In this document: piece after piece, positions 53,398 to 62,582 of the stretch
Layout of the letters: each line of letters opens with the position of its first letter
Position numbering within the stretch: position 1 is the stretch's first letter
Assembly (NCBI RefSeq): GCF_002008165.1
Contig: NZ_MRDM01000014.1
Location: 1,116,001-1,180,000 of the forward strand
Length of the DNA: 64,000 nucleotides
Direction of reading: 5' to 3'
Source: Rhizobium laguerreae
GTDB taxonomy: Bacteria > Pseudomonadota > Alphaproteobacteria > Rhizobiales > Rhizobiaceae
Notes under the pieces: generated by a model
Seen by the model: only the letters and a program-made list of their open reading frames with translations
Database searches by the model: none
What the model was told of the DNA's origin: nothing
Made by a program: the position numbers and the translations under genes

Positions 53398-53754
53398 CTA
53401 GCTGCCTCGGTAGGTGGAATAGCCATAGGGCGATATCAGCAGCGGCACATGGTAATGCGCTGTGACGTCGGCAACGCCGAAGCGAATCGGCACGAGATCG
53501 AGGAAGGCGGGATGCGGCAGCGGCGTGCCGCTGGCCCTCAGATAATCGCCGGCGTGGAAGACCAGTTCATAGGTGCCGGCCCGAAAATTTTCGCCGATGA
53601 GGATGGGGCCGCCATCAACCCGGCCGTCGGCATTGGTCTCCACCGTCTTCAGATGCCTGCGGATCTCGCCGTCAAGCTGGAAAAGATCGATCCTCAAGCC
53701 CTCGGCAGGCTTGCCGAGAGCGGTGTCGAGAACATGTGTGGTCAGTCCGGTCAT
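53398..53754 (-). CDS. uraH: 5-hydroxyisourate hydrolase
   Basis: 118-aa transthyretin-like enzyme opening 5-hydroxyisourate to OHCU, the second step after urate oxidation. It begins MTGLTTHVLDTALGKPAEGLRIDLFQL (catalytic His in THVLDTA), has the GGPIL and ADVTAHYHVPLLISPYGYSTYRGS end with the conserved YRGS tail and active-site His and Arg. Overlaps allA by 4 bases (ATGA). Confidence 0.95.
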   Translation of the reverse strand: MTGLTTHVLDTALGKPAEGLRIDLFQLDGEIRRHLKTVETNADGRVDGGPILIGENFRAGTYELVFHAGDYLRASGTPLPHPAFLDLVPIRFGVADVTAHYHVPLLISPYGYSTYRGS

Positions 53755-54272
53755 GGGGCTGGCTCTTTGATGATATAAGGGGTTTCGAAGAAGTATTCTT
53801 CCAGATTATTGCCCGGCCCGTCACGGTCGACGACCAGGAAATCTGCGGCTTGGCCGAGCGCCATCAGCGGATGGTGCCAGACGTTGCGGCGATAGTTCAC
53901 GCCCTGGTCGCCGCGCGCCAGAAACACCTGCGGCCTGCCCGGGCGACCGTGCTCATCCTCGGAGACGACGACGAGAAAAGGACGGCCCGAGACCGGCGAG
54001 AAACTCTGGCTGCCGAAAGGATGGCGCTCCATCATGGTGACTTCATAGGGGAAGTTGCGCGGCTGGCCACGAAAGAGGTTGATGATGACGCGCGCACCCT
54101 CGCCCGTCGCCTCGGCGGCGGCGAGCGCATGGAAACGCTCCGTCGTACCGCCATTGATAAGCCGCATCGAGGCGGGATCGGCTTCGATCACCTCGCCGAA
54201 GGGAGCAAAGGCGGATCTCGTAAGCGGACGGATGTCGAGATGTGGGGGCAATCGTTCACTCACCTTCGGCAT
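53751..54272 (-). CDS. allA: Ureidoglycolate lyase
   Basis: 173-aa cupin-fold enzyme splitting ureidoglycolate into glyoxylate and urea. Signatures: LDIRPLTRSAFAPFGEVIEADP, MRLINGGTTERFHALA, LFRGQPRNFPYEVTMMERHPFGSQSFSP and GVNYRRNVWHHPLMALGQAADFLVVDRDGPGNNLEEY. The ATG at 54272 is used because it opens the family sequence; upstream frame to 54431 is unrelated. It overlaps the HepT-like gene by 17 bases and uraH by 4. Confidence 0.94.
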   Translation of the reverse strand: MPKVSERLPPHLDIRPLTRSAFAPFGEVIEADPASMRLINGGTTERFHALAAAEATGEGARVIINLFRGQPRNFPYEVTMMERHPFGSQSFSPVSGRPFLVVVSEDEHGRPGRPQVFLARGDQGVNYRRNVWHHPLMALGQAADFLVVDRDGPGNNLEEYFFETPYIIKEPAP

Positions 54273-54618
54273 GCCAGTGACGGATGGCATCGATCGCGGA
54301 AAGAAGCTCCGGCAGCGTGCGATACGTCGCCTCCCAGATGTCGGAAGGATCGAGATCGAAGACGCCGTCGAGGATACGGTTGCCCGTGCCGCAGATTTTC
54401 GTCCACGGCAGATCGGGATGCTCGGTCGCAAATTCCGGATGAGTCACCAGCAAGCGGGATGCCGCGGCACCGATGGTGAAGTGGCAAAAGGTGACCGCCT
54501 TGAAAGTGAGCTTGTCCCCGGCGAACGCCGCCCCATCCATTCCGCCGACGAAAGACAGCGCTTCGGATGCCGCCTCATACATCTCATTGAGATAGTCGAT
54601 CGCGCGCCGCTCGTTCAT
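54256..54618 (-). CDS. HepT-like (DUF86) protein lacking the RNase His
   Basis: 120-aa all-helical protein of the HepT/DUF86 type: NEMYEAASEALSFVGGMDGAAFAGDKLTFKAVTFCHFTIGAAASRLL and PWTKICGTGNRILDGVFDLD. In active HepT nucleases the second region is R-x4-6-H; here R81 is kept but no His follows (RILDGVF), so RNase activity is doubtful. No MntA-like partner is nearby. It sits inside the urate operon with 4-base and 17-base overlaps to its neighbours, so it is expressed with them. Role unknown. Confidence 0.7.
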   Translation of the reverse strand: MNERRAIDYLNEMYEAASEALSFVGGMDGAAFAGDKLTFKAVTFCHFTIGAAASRLLVTHPEFATEHPDLPWTKICGTGNRILDGVFDLDPSDIWEATYRTLPELLSAIDAIRHWHAEGE

Positions 54619-55115
54619 TCAGCCTCCGGCAGCATCGTCGTCAGGCGCAGCAGCGCGATCCGCTCGACTTGCGCCGTCGCGGTCGCAAATTCTTCGTCCC
54701 TGCTGTTGCCGATCCGTGTTTCGAAGGCCGACAGGATATCGTCCTTGCCGAGCCCTTTGACGGCGATGATGAAGGGAAAGCCGAATTTTTCGACATAGGC
54801 CGAATTGAGTTCGGTGAAGCGGGCATGTTCGGCCGGGCTCAGACGGTCCAGACCGGCGCCGGACTGCTCCTTCCGGCTGTCTTCGGTGAGTTCACCTGCT
54901 ATCGCGAGGCGCCCGGCAAGGTCGGGATGGGCGCTGAGCACGCCGAAGCGCTCCTCCGGGCTTGCCGCCCGGAAGACAGCGGTTAGCGACGCATGCACGC
55001 CGGCCGCCGTCAGCGGCTCTCTCAAGTGGCCGCCGTCATAGGCGCGCTCGGCGATGAAAGGCGAATGTTCAAAGACGCCGCCGAAGCGGGAGACGAAATC
55101 CTCGCGCGACATCAT
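54615..55115 (-). CDS. uraD: OHCU decarboxylase
   Basis: 166-aa enzyme decarboxylating OHCU to S-allantoin. It opens MMSREDFVSRFGGVFEHSPFIAERAYDGG and shows LTAVFRAASPEERFGVLSAHPDLAGRL (catalytic His region HPDL), ELTEDSRKEQSGAGLD and FGFPFIIAVKG. Adjacent to puuE (1-base overlap) and overlapping the HepT-like gene by 4 bases. Confidence 0.93.
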   Translation of the reverse strand: MMSREDFVSRFGGVFEHSPFIAERAYDGGHLREPLTAAGVHASLTAVFRAASPEERFGVLSAHPDLAGRLAIAGELTEDSRKEQSGAGLDRLSPAEHARFTELNSAYVEKFGFPFIIAVKGLGKDDILSAFETRIGNSRDEEFATATAQVERIALLRLTTMLPEAE

Positions 55116-56038
55116 CAGAGCGCTTCCGGCTGATGATGCTTGTGCCAGTGCTCGGCGATCTCGATGCGGCGAGGAATCCAGACCTTGTCGTGCTTCAGCA
55201 CATATTCGATAAAGCGCTTCAGCGCCGCCGCCCGGCCGGGACGTCCGACGAGGCGGCAATGCAATCCGACCGACATCATCTTCGGGCTGCCCGCCTTGCC
55301 TTCCTCATAAAGCGTGTCGAAGGCGTCCTTCAGATAGGTGAAGAACTGATCGCCGGCATTGAATCCCTGCGGCGTCGCAAAACGCATGTCGTTGGTTTCG
55401 AGCGTATAGGGGATGATCAGGAAGGGTTTCCCGTCGACGCCCTTCACCCAATAGGGCAGGTCGTCGGCATAGGAATCGGAGGAATAGAGGAAACCGCCCT
55501 CCTCCTGCACCAGTCGAAGCGTATTGTCGGAAGGCTTGCCCTGGTACATGCCATAGGGCCGCTCGCCAGTGAGTTCGGTGTGCAGTCGCACGGCTTCGAG
55601 GATATGCTTGCGCTCCAGATCCTCGGGAAAATCCTTGTATTCCAACCAGCGGTAACCGTGGCTGGCGATCTCCCAACCGGCCTCCTTCATCGCGGCGACG
55701 GCCTCGGGATTGCGGGCCATCGCCAGTGTCACACCGTAGACGGTCGCCTGCACCTTGAGATCGGTGAACATTCGCCAGAGCCGCCAAAAGCCGGCACGCG
55801 AACCATATTCGTAGATCGATTCCATGTTGAGGTTGCGCTGCCCTGGCCAGGCGGCCGCACCGACGATCTCCGACAACAGGTTTTCCGAAGCCGGATCGCC
55901 GTCGAGGATCGAGCTTTCGCCGCCCTCCTCGTAGTTGATGACGAACTGCACGGCGACGCGTGCCTCGTCCGGCCATTTCGGATCGGGCGTCAGACGCCCA
56001 TAACCGACGAGATTGCGCGGATAAGTCTCGGATACCAT
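55115..56038 (-). CDS. puuE: Allantoinase PuuE (polysaccharide-deacetylase type)
   Basis: 307-aa cofactor-independent allantoinase converting allantoin to allantoate. It starts MVSETYPRNLVGYGRLTPDPKWP, with VAVQFVINYEEGGE, EYGSRAGFWRLWRMF, EIASHGYRWLEYKDF and the YSSDSYADDLPYW segment of PuuE. The ATG at 56038 is used rather than an upstream one at 56074. First gene of the operon puuE-uraD-hepT-like-allA-uraH-phosphoesterase; 111 bases to the next gene upstream. Confidence 0.94.
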   Translation of the reverse strand: MVSETYPRNLVGYGRLTPDPKWPDEARVAVQFVINYEEGGESSILDGDPASENLLSEIVGAAAWPGQRNLNMESIYEYGSRAGFWRLWRMFTDLKVQATVYGVTLAMARNPEAVAAMKEAGWEIASHGYRWLEYKDFPEDLERKHILEAVRLHTELTGERPYGMYQGKPSDNTLRLVQEEGGFLYSSDSYADDLPYWVKGVDGKPFLIIPYTLETNDMRFATPQGFNAGDQFFTYLKDAFDTLYEEGKAGSPKMMSVGLHCRLVGRPGRAAALKRFIEYVLKHDKVWIPRRIEIAEHWHKHHQPEAL

Positions 56039-56149
56039 CAAATCACCTTCTGAAAAGACGGGGAACGGTAGCATCCGCAGCCGGAATGTCGAGACGGAAA
56101 CTGCGCAACGGAATTTTACCGTTACGGAACAAATCCTTAGAGCGGATAC

Positions 56150-56857
56150 TCAGGCGATCTTGCGCGCACTGACCTTGCCCATCGGATGCAGCGAATGAAC
56201 GCGGAAAGGACCGCCAGTGCCCTCCTCGATCATCAGCGCCACGTTCGAAACCGTGACAGGTTCGCAGAGGACAGGTTCGAAGATCGTCCGCAATACCGGC
56301 TCGATGCGCGGCATGTCGATCGCGTTGACCGGGCCCGTCACAGGCATATGGAAGCGGAACTCCTCCATCACATAGGGATTGCCCCAGCGATGCAGATTGG
56401 AAAATTGCGTCGCCGACAGCCCGTCCGGATCGCTACGTTCGATCTCGGCCTCGCTGAGCGGTGCGCGAAAACGATCGAATTCCTGCACGATCGCCGAGGC
56501 GAGATACTGGATCTGCTCACAGGGCGTGCTCGGCAGCAGGCTGTAGAAATTGCCGAGCCGGGCGACTTCGATACGAGGAATCTGGAAGGGAACGAAGGTC
56601 CCGGAAAAACGCATGAGATCGCGCAGGAGTTGCGATTCGAGCATGTCGCGGGACAAGTGGAACGGCGCCTTCAAAACACCGTGAAAGCCGTAGCGCCGCG
56701 GCACGGCGGTATGGAAGGCGATCTCGTGAATACCGAGGCCACGAACTGCCGGAGGCTCCATCATATCGCCCGAAAACACGTTTCGGCCAAGCCAATTGGC
56801 GGCCACGAGCGACAATGGGTCGCTCGCCGGAGGTGTGAAGCAAATGGCATAGCGCAT
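56150..56857 (-). CDS. DUF1045 protein (2H phosphoesterase-like)
   Basis: 235-aa protein of the DUF1045 family: MRYAICFTPPASDPLSLVAANWLGRNVF and RRYGFHGVLKAPFHL (first H-x-x-L/K motif) and FRFHMPVTGPV (second H motif), the two His of a 2H fold. DUF1045 genes are typically found near phosphonate (phn) genes (recalled), but here the neighbours are purine catabolic. Function uncertain. Confidence 0.82.
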   Translation of the reverse strand: MRYAICFTPPASDPLSLVAANWLGRNVFSGDMMEPPAVRGLGIHEIAFHTAVPRRYGFHGVLKAPFHLSRDMLESQLLRDLMRFSGTFVPFQIPRIEVARLGNFYSLLPSTPCEQIQYLASAIVQEFDRFRAPLSEAEIERSDPDGLSATQFSNLHRWGNPYVMEEFRFHMPVTGPVNAIDMPRIEPVLRTIFEPVLCEPVTVSNVALMIEEGTGGPFRVHSLHPMGKVSARKIA

Positions 56858-56971
56858 GCAATTTCCTCCATTAAGGAAGTGAGCGCCGTTCAGATCCGGC
56901 GCTGTCGATGCGCAAGCAGATAGGTGATTTGCATGACAGAATAACGAAAGGCAGCGGCGTCTAATTCACGT

Positions 56972-58150
56972 TTAACGTGAAGCCACCGCGATGTGGCTTG
57001 AAATTGCGAAGCTTTCCGGCAGCAAAAATCCGCAGTCTGTATCGCCTGCGATACATATCGCCGCCTCCGCCAGCCGGTGGGCGAGGCCGAAACTGACCTT
57101 AAAGCCGCCGGTCAGCGCGATCAGGCGCCGGTGGTCGGGATGGCGACCGATCATCGGATCCCGATCGATCGCCTTCGGGCGAAGTCCGGCCCAGCGCTCG
57201 ACAATAGAGGCGTCGCGAAGCGTCGGTACGATGCCCCGCGCCGCCTCGATCAGCACGTCGAGCTGGACGTCGGTGGATGTAGGATCATCAAAACGGTTCT
57301 CACTGGTGCTGCCGATCGCCGCGTGCGCGCCCTCATGCGCGACGACATAGAGCCCGTCGAGGAAGATCGTCGGCAGCGCCGGGTCGATATCGGCTTTCAA
57401 CAATGCCGCCTGCCCCTTCACTGGCTGGCCGAGCGGTTGTTTCAGCCCCGGCGTCAGGCCCTGCAACAACGGAAAGGACTGATGGCCAGCGGCCAGGATG
57501 CAGTGACTGAAAACGATGGTTTCGCCGTTGACTTCGGCCGTACCGCGATCGGGATCGAGGCCGGCAACCGTCGCATGCTCCAGGATGCGAACATGCTTTG
57601 CCCGCCGCAGGAAGGCGATGAGCGCTGCGACCAGCAAGCGAGGCGCAACGCGGGCGGCGAGCGTGTCATGCACGAAGCCGCTCTCGCCGGCAGACGCCTC
57701 GATCCAGCCGTTGACCGGCGGCCCGTCGAGCACATGCCAGTGAAAGCGGCGGCCGCCCGCCCGCCAATGGCGTTCGGCGTCCTCGGAGTGGCCACGCGCT
57801 ATTGTATTGAGATGCGGTTTCGGCAGCGGGATAAGCCGTCCGGAACGGCGGTAACCGGCAGAAAGTTCGGTGTCGGCTTCGAGCGCGGCGATCTCGGTTT
57901 CGAGCGAGACCAGCGCATCGAACTGGAACTGCTTCTTCTCCGACCACCGGTCCGGCATATGCGGCATCAGCGCGCCGAGCAGGCCGCCGCTTGCACCTTC
58001 GCCCAATCGGCCGGCGTCACTGATAACAGTCCGGATGCCCCGGCGCTCGGCATGGACGGCCGCCCAGAGCCCCATGATGCCGCCGCCGACGATCAGCAAT
58101 TCTGAGGACGATTGACGTGAGACCGGCGCAGGATTATCGGCTTTTTCCAT
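56972..58150 (-). CDS. FAD-dependent oxidoreductase (DAO/MnmC-like)
   Basis: 392-aa flavoprotein with the Rossmann motif LLIVGGGIMGLWAAVHAERRG at residue 18 and the DAO-type endings GLRPKAIDRDPMIGRHPDHRRLIALTGGFKVSFGLAHRLAE. Pairing with divergent mnmD suggests it is the stand-alone FAD half of MnmC, which oxidises the tRNA intermediate, but it could be a D-amino-acid or glycine oxidase relative. Start codon ATG at 58150 overlaps that of mnmD; a TTG at 58099 is the alternative. Confidence 0.78.
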   Translation of the reverse strand: MEKADNPAPVSRQSSSELLIVGGGIMGLWAAVHAERRGIRTVISDAGRLGEGASGGLLGALMPHMPDRWSEKKQFQFDALVSLETEIAALEADTELSAGYRRSGRLIPLPKPHLNTIARGHSEDAERHWRAGGRRFHWHVLDGPPVNGWIEASAGESGFVHDTLAARVAPRLLVAALIAFLRRAKHVRILEHATVAGLDPDRGTAEVNGETIVFSHCILAAGHQSFPLLQGLTPGLKQPLGQPVKGQAALLKADIDPALPTIFLDGLYVVAHEGAHAAIGSTSENRFDDPTSTDVQLDVLIEAARGIVPTLRDASIVERWAGLRPKAIDRDPMIGRHPDHRRLIALTGGFKVSFGLAHRLAEAAICIAGDTDCGFLLPESFAISSHIAVASR

Positions 58151-58892
58151 GACAGACGTGAACCCCGATCAGATTGGCGCAGGCGCCCCGCAGCCGCTCG
58201 AATGGCGCGACGGCGATATGCCCTATTCCACCGCCTTTGGCGATCATTTTTATTGCCAGACCGACGGGCGGCTGGAATGCGGCCATGTTTTTCTCGCCGG
58301 CAACGGCCTGCCGGAGCGCTGGAACGAGCGGCAGACATTCCTGATCGGAGAACTCGGCTTCGGCACCGGGCTGAACTTCGCCGAGACCTGGCGGCAGTGG
58401 AAACTCCACCGTGCAGATGGCCAGCACCTGCATTTCATCTCCTTCGAACTCCACCCGATGCGCGGCGAAGAAATCGGCCGGGCGCTGTCGCACTGGCCGG
58501 AGATCGATGCAGAACGCGAGGCCCTGACGTCGGCGTGGCCGCAAGCGCCCGATGGCATCGTTGAGCTCGATCTCGATGCCCAGACGACGCTCAGCGTGGT
58601 CTGCGGCCATGCCTTGGAGGGCGTGGCCGCAGCCCCGCCCGGCTTCGACGCCTGGTATCTCGACGGCTTCGCCCCGTCGCGCAACAGCGATATGTGGTCG
58701 GAGCAACTGATGCGGCTCGTCTGCGAGAAAAGCGCAGCCGGTGGCACCTTCGCCACCTATGCGGCGGCTGGCTTCGTGCGCCGCAACCTCATCGCCGCAG
58801 GCTTTGCCGTCGAGCGCCGCAAGGGCTTTGCCGGCAAGCGCGAAATGCTCTGCGGCGCCAAGGCGTCACCCGATCAGCGTACAGATCAGTAG
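58149..58892 (+). CDS. mnmD: tRNA mnm5s2U methyltransferase MnmD
   Basis: 247-aa S-adenosylmethionine-dependent enzyme, the methyltransferase half of MnmC, finishing 5-methylaminomethyl-2-thiouridine at wobble position 34 of tRNA. LEWRDGDMPYSTAFGDHFYC, TFLIGELGFGTGLNFAETWR (motif I) and YLDGFAPSRNSDMWSEQLMRLVCEKSAAGGTFATYAAAGFVRRNLIAAGF match the family. Its ATG and that of the divergent oxidoreductase share the bases CATG at 58148-58151. Its stop overlaps the end of the convergent kinase gene by 7 bases. Confidence 0.93.
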   Translation: MTDVNPDQIGAGAPQPLEWRDGDMPYSTAFGDHFYCQTDGRLECGHVFLAGNGLPERWNERQTFLIGELGFGTGLNFAETWRQWKLHRADGQHLHFISFELHPMRGEEIGRALSHWPEIDAEREALTSAWPQAPDGIVELDLDAQTTLSVVCGHALEGVAAAPPGFDAWYLDGFAPSRNSDMWSEQLMRLVCEKSAAGGTFATYAAAGFVRRNLIAAGFAVERRKGFAGKREMLCGAKASPDQRTDQ

Positions 58893-61800
58893 CTGGTGCG
58901 CTCCGGCTGCTGCTCGCTCGTTCCGAGCCACTGGCGGATTTTTTCCTCGAGCAGCTCGGGGCTGATCGGCTTCGACATGTAGTCGTCCATGCCGGCATCG
59001 AGGCAGAGTTCGCGGTCGCTTTCGAGCGCGTGAGCGGTAACGCCGATGATCGGCACCCGGTGGCCCGGCCCCTTTTCCCTTTCGCGGATCGCCCGGGTCG
59101 CCTGATGGCCGTTCATGACCGGCATCGAGACGTCCATCATGATGATGCGCGGGGTATGCCTCTCCCAGGCGGCGACCGCCTCCTCGCCATTCTCGACGAC
59201 GAGAAAGGAAAGACCCGTGCCTTGCAGGATCTGTGTGAAGACGATCTGGTTGACCTCGTTGTCCTCGGCGACGAGCACGTCGACGAATTCAGCAGCCCGT
59301 TTCTGCGGCAGAGGCGCCGGCGCGAGCACGACCGCTTCCGTCTGCAGGCGGGCAAACTCAGCCTCGGATGCCTGCTTGACGCGGCTGGCGCGCACCACCT
59401 CGACCACGGTGTTGCGTAGCACGTTGGCGCGCGCCGGCTTCATCAGATGCGCGTGCCCGTTCAACGCCGCAAATTCTTTTTCCGTGCCCGAAATATCCAT
59501 CGACGTCAGGAAGATGATCGGCAGTTCGACGAAGCGGGGATCGGCGCGCAGCCGGCGTGCGACATCGGCGCCGTTCATATCGGGCATGTGATAATCGAGC
59601 ACGACGGCATCGACGGTAACGCCGAGACCGGCCGCCGCCTCCAGGATCGCAAGCCCGGTCCCGCCGCCCTCGGCGGCCACGCCGTCGAAGCCCCAGAGAG
59701 ACAGCTGCTCGGTCAGGATTCGCCGATTCACTTCATTGTCGTCGACGACGAGGATGCGCGCACCCTGCACGTTGATCGGCAATGGCTTCGGCTCAAGGCG
59801 GGCGGCCGCCACCGCAAACGGCAGGTTGATGGTGAAGACGGAACCCTTGCCCCCTTCGCTTTCGACGTTGAGATAACCGCCGAAAAGGTCGACGAGCCCG
59901 GCGGTGATCGCAAGACCGAGGCCGGTTCCTTCATGCCGCCGGGTCGACGAGGCGTCCACCTGCGAGAATTTATCAAACACCGATTCGAGCTTCTCCGGCG
60001 GGATACCGATGCCGGTATCCTCGATGCGGATGCACGCCATGATCTCGCCGCCGGCAGCAGCCTCGAAGCCGACATCGACGAAGACATGTCCGCGCTCGGT
60101 GAACTTGACGGCGTTGCCGACGAGATTGGTGACGATCTGGCGGAAACGCCCGGCGTCGCCGATCACGGCGGCGGGCAGGTCGGGTGCGGCCCGCACCAGG
60201 AGTTCGATGTTCTTCTCGGCCGCATGCGAGGACAAGAGTGTCGCCACGTCCTCCACCGCTTCGGTGATATCGAAGGCGGCTTTACGCAGTTTCATCTGCC
60301 CGGCGTCGATCTTCGAGAAGTCGAGGATATCGTTGATGATCGTCAGCAGCGCATTGCCCGACTTGACGATGATATCGACGAAGGTCTTCTGGCGCGTATC
60401 GAGATTGGTCTTGGCGAGCAGCTCCGCCATGCCGAGCACGCCGTTCATCGGCGTGCGGATCTCATGGCTCATATTGGCAAGGAATTCGGATTTGGCGCGA
60501 TCGGCGGCTTCGGCGCGCGACAGCAGCAGGCGCAGCTCCTCCTCGCGGCTCTTTAGGTCGGTGACGTCGGTAAAAAGCGCCACCCAGTACTGCCCCTTGC
60601 TGACCGTCGCATCCATGTTCACCCAGCGCTCGCCGCCGACATGGAAGGCCGTGGAGATCGGCAACCTCGCCGCGATATTGTCGCGCCAACCCTGTAGAAT
60701 CTCGGCCGCGTCCTCGTGGAAATCGCCGCGCGCCGCGCAGAATTCGAACATGCCGAGCCAACCCTGCCCGGTCTCGATATAGGTGGCGGGAATCTCCAGG
60801 ATATGAGCCAGCGCCTCATTAGACATCTTGATAATGCCATCCTGGACGATGGCGAGGCCCTGCGGCATGGCGTGTGTCGCGTCGCGCATCATCTCGCCGA
60901 GATGTTCCAGCGCGGCACGGGCCTCGTGGACTTCATTTTCCCGCTCACGCACGGCCGTAATGTCGGCATAGGTGAGCAGTATCCGGTCGTTCGAGATACG
61001 GCGGCTATCGAAGATGACGGATTTGCCGCCCGCCCAGCCGAGCTCGATCGGCTCGGGCTCCTCGGTCTCGAACAGGTGCTTGCGGAAATCGTAGATTTCC
61101 TCGGGCGTCTGCGTGCCATCGTAACGACCGAGCTCATAATTGCGGCGGATGACGTCGATGAAGGGGCGGCCGTCAAAGCGGTCGTCGAGCGGCAGCTCCC
61201 AGATGCTGTAGAATTCGTCGTTGACGTAGAGGATCTGGTGGTCGTTATCCAGGATCAGCACGCCGACCGGCAGCGAGCGCAGGATATTCTCGATATCCCG
61301 GTGCAGCACTTCTTCCTGCTTCCGCGCTTCGATCAGTGCCTTCTCCCGCTCCTTGAGCGGTGAAATGTCAGAAAAGGAGCCGACGACATAGGCTCGCCCG
61401 TCCGCCGTCACGACACGCTTGACTCGCGAGATCACGGGATGGATGCGGCCATCCTTGCTCGGCATTACGCCTTCCAGCTCCTGCGACAGGTCTTGTTCCA
61501 GCGACAGCCGGTTTTCCCGGTAGATCGCCTCGCCGCCCTCCGGGCCGAACATTTCATATTCGGTCATTCCCAGCACCCGCGAGCGCTCATGGCCGCTGAA
61601 AGTCTCATAATACTGGTTGGCATAGACGAGGCGATGTTTCTCGTCGCGCACGAAAACCGCGACCGGCAGATCCTCCATGATGGTGCGCAGCAGGTCGCGT
61701 TCGTCGACGCTCGCGTGCCAGCTCGAATCGCTAGGGGCTACCGTTTTCTCGCCGTTGCGATAGGCGGCGTTGACGACCAGAGGCCGGCCGTCTTCGGCGA

Positions 61801-62284
61801 AGATGCCGATCGGTTGGTCGAGCTTTTCCAGCGCCTCGCGCACGCGGGCGAAATCGCCGGCAAGGCCATGATCACCGGCGCCCTTCCCGTCTCCAAGGGC
61901 GCGGCGTGGCGTCTCGCGCACTTCGAAGATGCCGAGCACATAGGCTCGCTCCGGCGATGGCGAAAAGCTTTCGATCTGGATGCGTTCATGACTGAGGCCC
62001 GCCGCATCGAAGCAGATGGCATTTTCCTCTGTGCCGAACACCAGCGCGCGGCGTTCCTTGTCCTCGCGTTCCTCTTCCTCGGCACGGTCGAGGAGTTCGC
62101 GGCTGCGCCTGCCGATGAAATCGGAGATCTCGCGGCCTAGAAAGCGGGCATAGGCCTCGTTGACGGCGATATAACGCAGCTCGCTGTTCTTGACATAGGC
62201 CGGGGTATCCAGATCAGCGATCCGGCGGCAAGCCAACTCCAGAAGTTCCCCGGCTGATTTCAAAAAATATCGCTCCCGCAACAA
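58886..62284 (-). CDS. Multi-PAS hybrid histidine kinase with two receiver domains
   Basis: 1132-aa cytoplasmic sensor kinase without membrane segments. PAS-like units at about residues 10-120, 140-180 (partial), 195-310 (DLPVAVFVRDEKHRLVYAN), 325-445 (LPVGVLILDNDHQILYVND) and 465-575; H-box at H607 (FLANMSHEIRTPMNG); ATPase with NLVGNAVKFTE and EDTGIGI; receiver 1 with phosphoacceptor D897 and receiver 2 with D1051. Typical of kinases feeding a phosphorelay. No partner response regulator or Hpt gene is nearby. Input unknown. Confidence 0.9.
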   Translation of the reverse strand: MLRERYFLKSAGELLELACRRIADLDTPAYVKNSELRYIAVNEAYARFLGREISDFIGRRSRELLDRAEEEEREDKERRALVFGTEENAICFDAAGLSHERIQIESFSPSPERAYVLGIFEVRETPRRALGDGKGAGDHGLAGDFARVREALEKLDQPIGIFAEDGRPLVVNAAYRNGEKTVAPSDSSWHASVDERDLLRTIMEDLPVAVFVRDEKHRLVYANQYYETFSGHERSRVLGMTEYEMFGPEGGEAIYRENRLSLEQDLSQELEGVMPSKDGRIHPVISRVKRVVTADGRAYVVGSFSDISPLKEREKALIEARKQEEVLHRDIENILRSLPVGVLILDNDHQILYVNDEFYSIWELPLDDRFDGRPFIDVIRRNYELGRYDGTQTPEEIYDFRKHLFETEEPEPIELGWAGGKSVIFDSRRISNDRILLTYADITAVRERENEVHEARAALEHLGEMMRDATHAMPQGLAIVQDGIIKMSNEALAHILEIPATYIETGQGWLGMFEFCAARGDFHEDAAEILQGWRDNIAARLPISTAFHVGGERWVNMDATVSKGQYWVALFTDVTDLKSREEELRLLLSRAEAADRAKSEFLANMSHEIRTPMNGVLGMAELLAKTNLDTRQKTFVDIIVKSGNALLTIINDILDFSKIDAGQMKLRKAAFDITEAVEDVATLLSSHAAEKNIELLVRAAPDLPAAVIGDAGRFRQIVTNLVGNAVKFTERGHVFVDVGFEAAAGGEIMACIRIEDTGIGIPPEKLESVFDKFSQVDASSTRRHEGTGLGLAITAGLVDLFGGYLNVESEGGKGSVFTINLPFAVAAARLEPKPLPINVQGARILVVDDNEVNRRILTEQLSLWGFDGVAAEGGGTGLAILEAAAGLGVTVDAVVLDYHMPDMNGADVARRLRADPRFVELPIIFLTSMDISGTEKEFAALNGHAHLMKPARANVLRNTVVEVVRASRVKQASEAEFARLQTEAVVLAPAPLPQKRAAEFVDVLVAEDNEVNQIVFTQILQGTGLSFLVVENGEEAVAAWERHTPRIIMMDVSMPVMNGHQATRAIREREKGPGHRVPIIGVTAHALESDRELCLDAGMDDYMSKPISPELLEEKIRQWLGTSEQQPERTSY

Positions 62285-62582
62285 ATGAAATATCGACTAC
62301 AAAAACTATAACGCCAAGGCTTTTAACAAGGTTTTAACCATAAATTTCGACAGCCGAATTTTACGAGCCGGCTTACCAAGCTGAAGACATTGCGGGATTA
62401 CCAGCCCGGCTTGCACGAGACTGAAAGGTCGTCCGCGATAAATCATTTCGACATCGGGGATCCGTTGAAATCATGACGAAAATTTAATGCCGAAACTGCT
62501 TGCGCGGCCATTGCGCCGCCGCGATCCGGGCCGAGTCTGCGGCATGGCTTTATGGAAGCCATGCCCATGAAAGGAAAATACC
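62285..62582. other. Intergenic region between kinase and small secreted protein genes
   Basis: About 298 bases with no convincing gene. It should hold the divergent promoters of the kinase gene and of the small secreted protein, whose ribosome site AAAGGA precedes the ATG at 62583. No named operator recognised. Confidence 0.35.
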
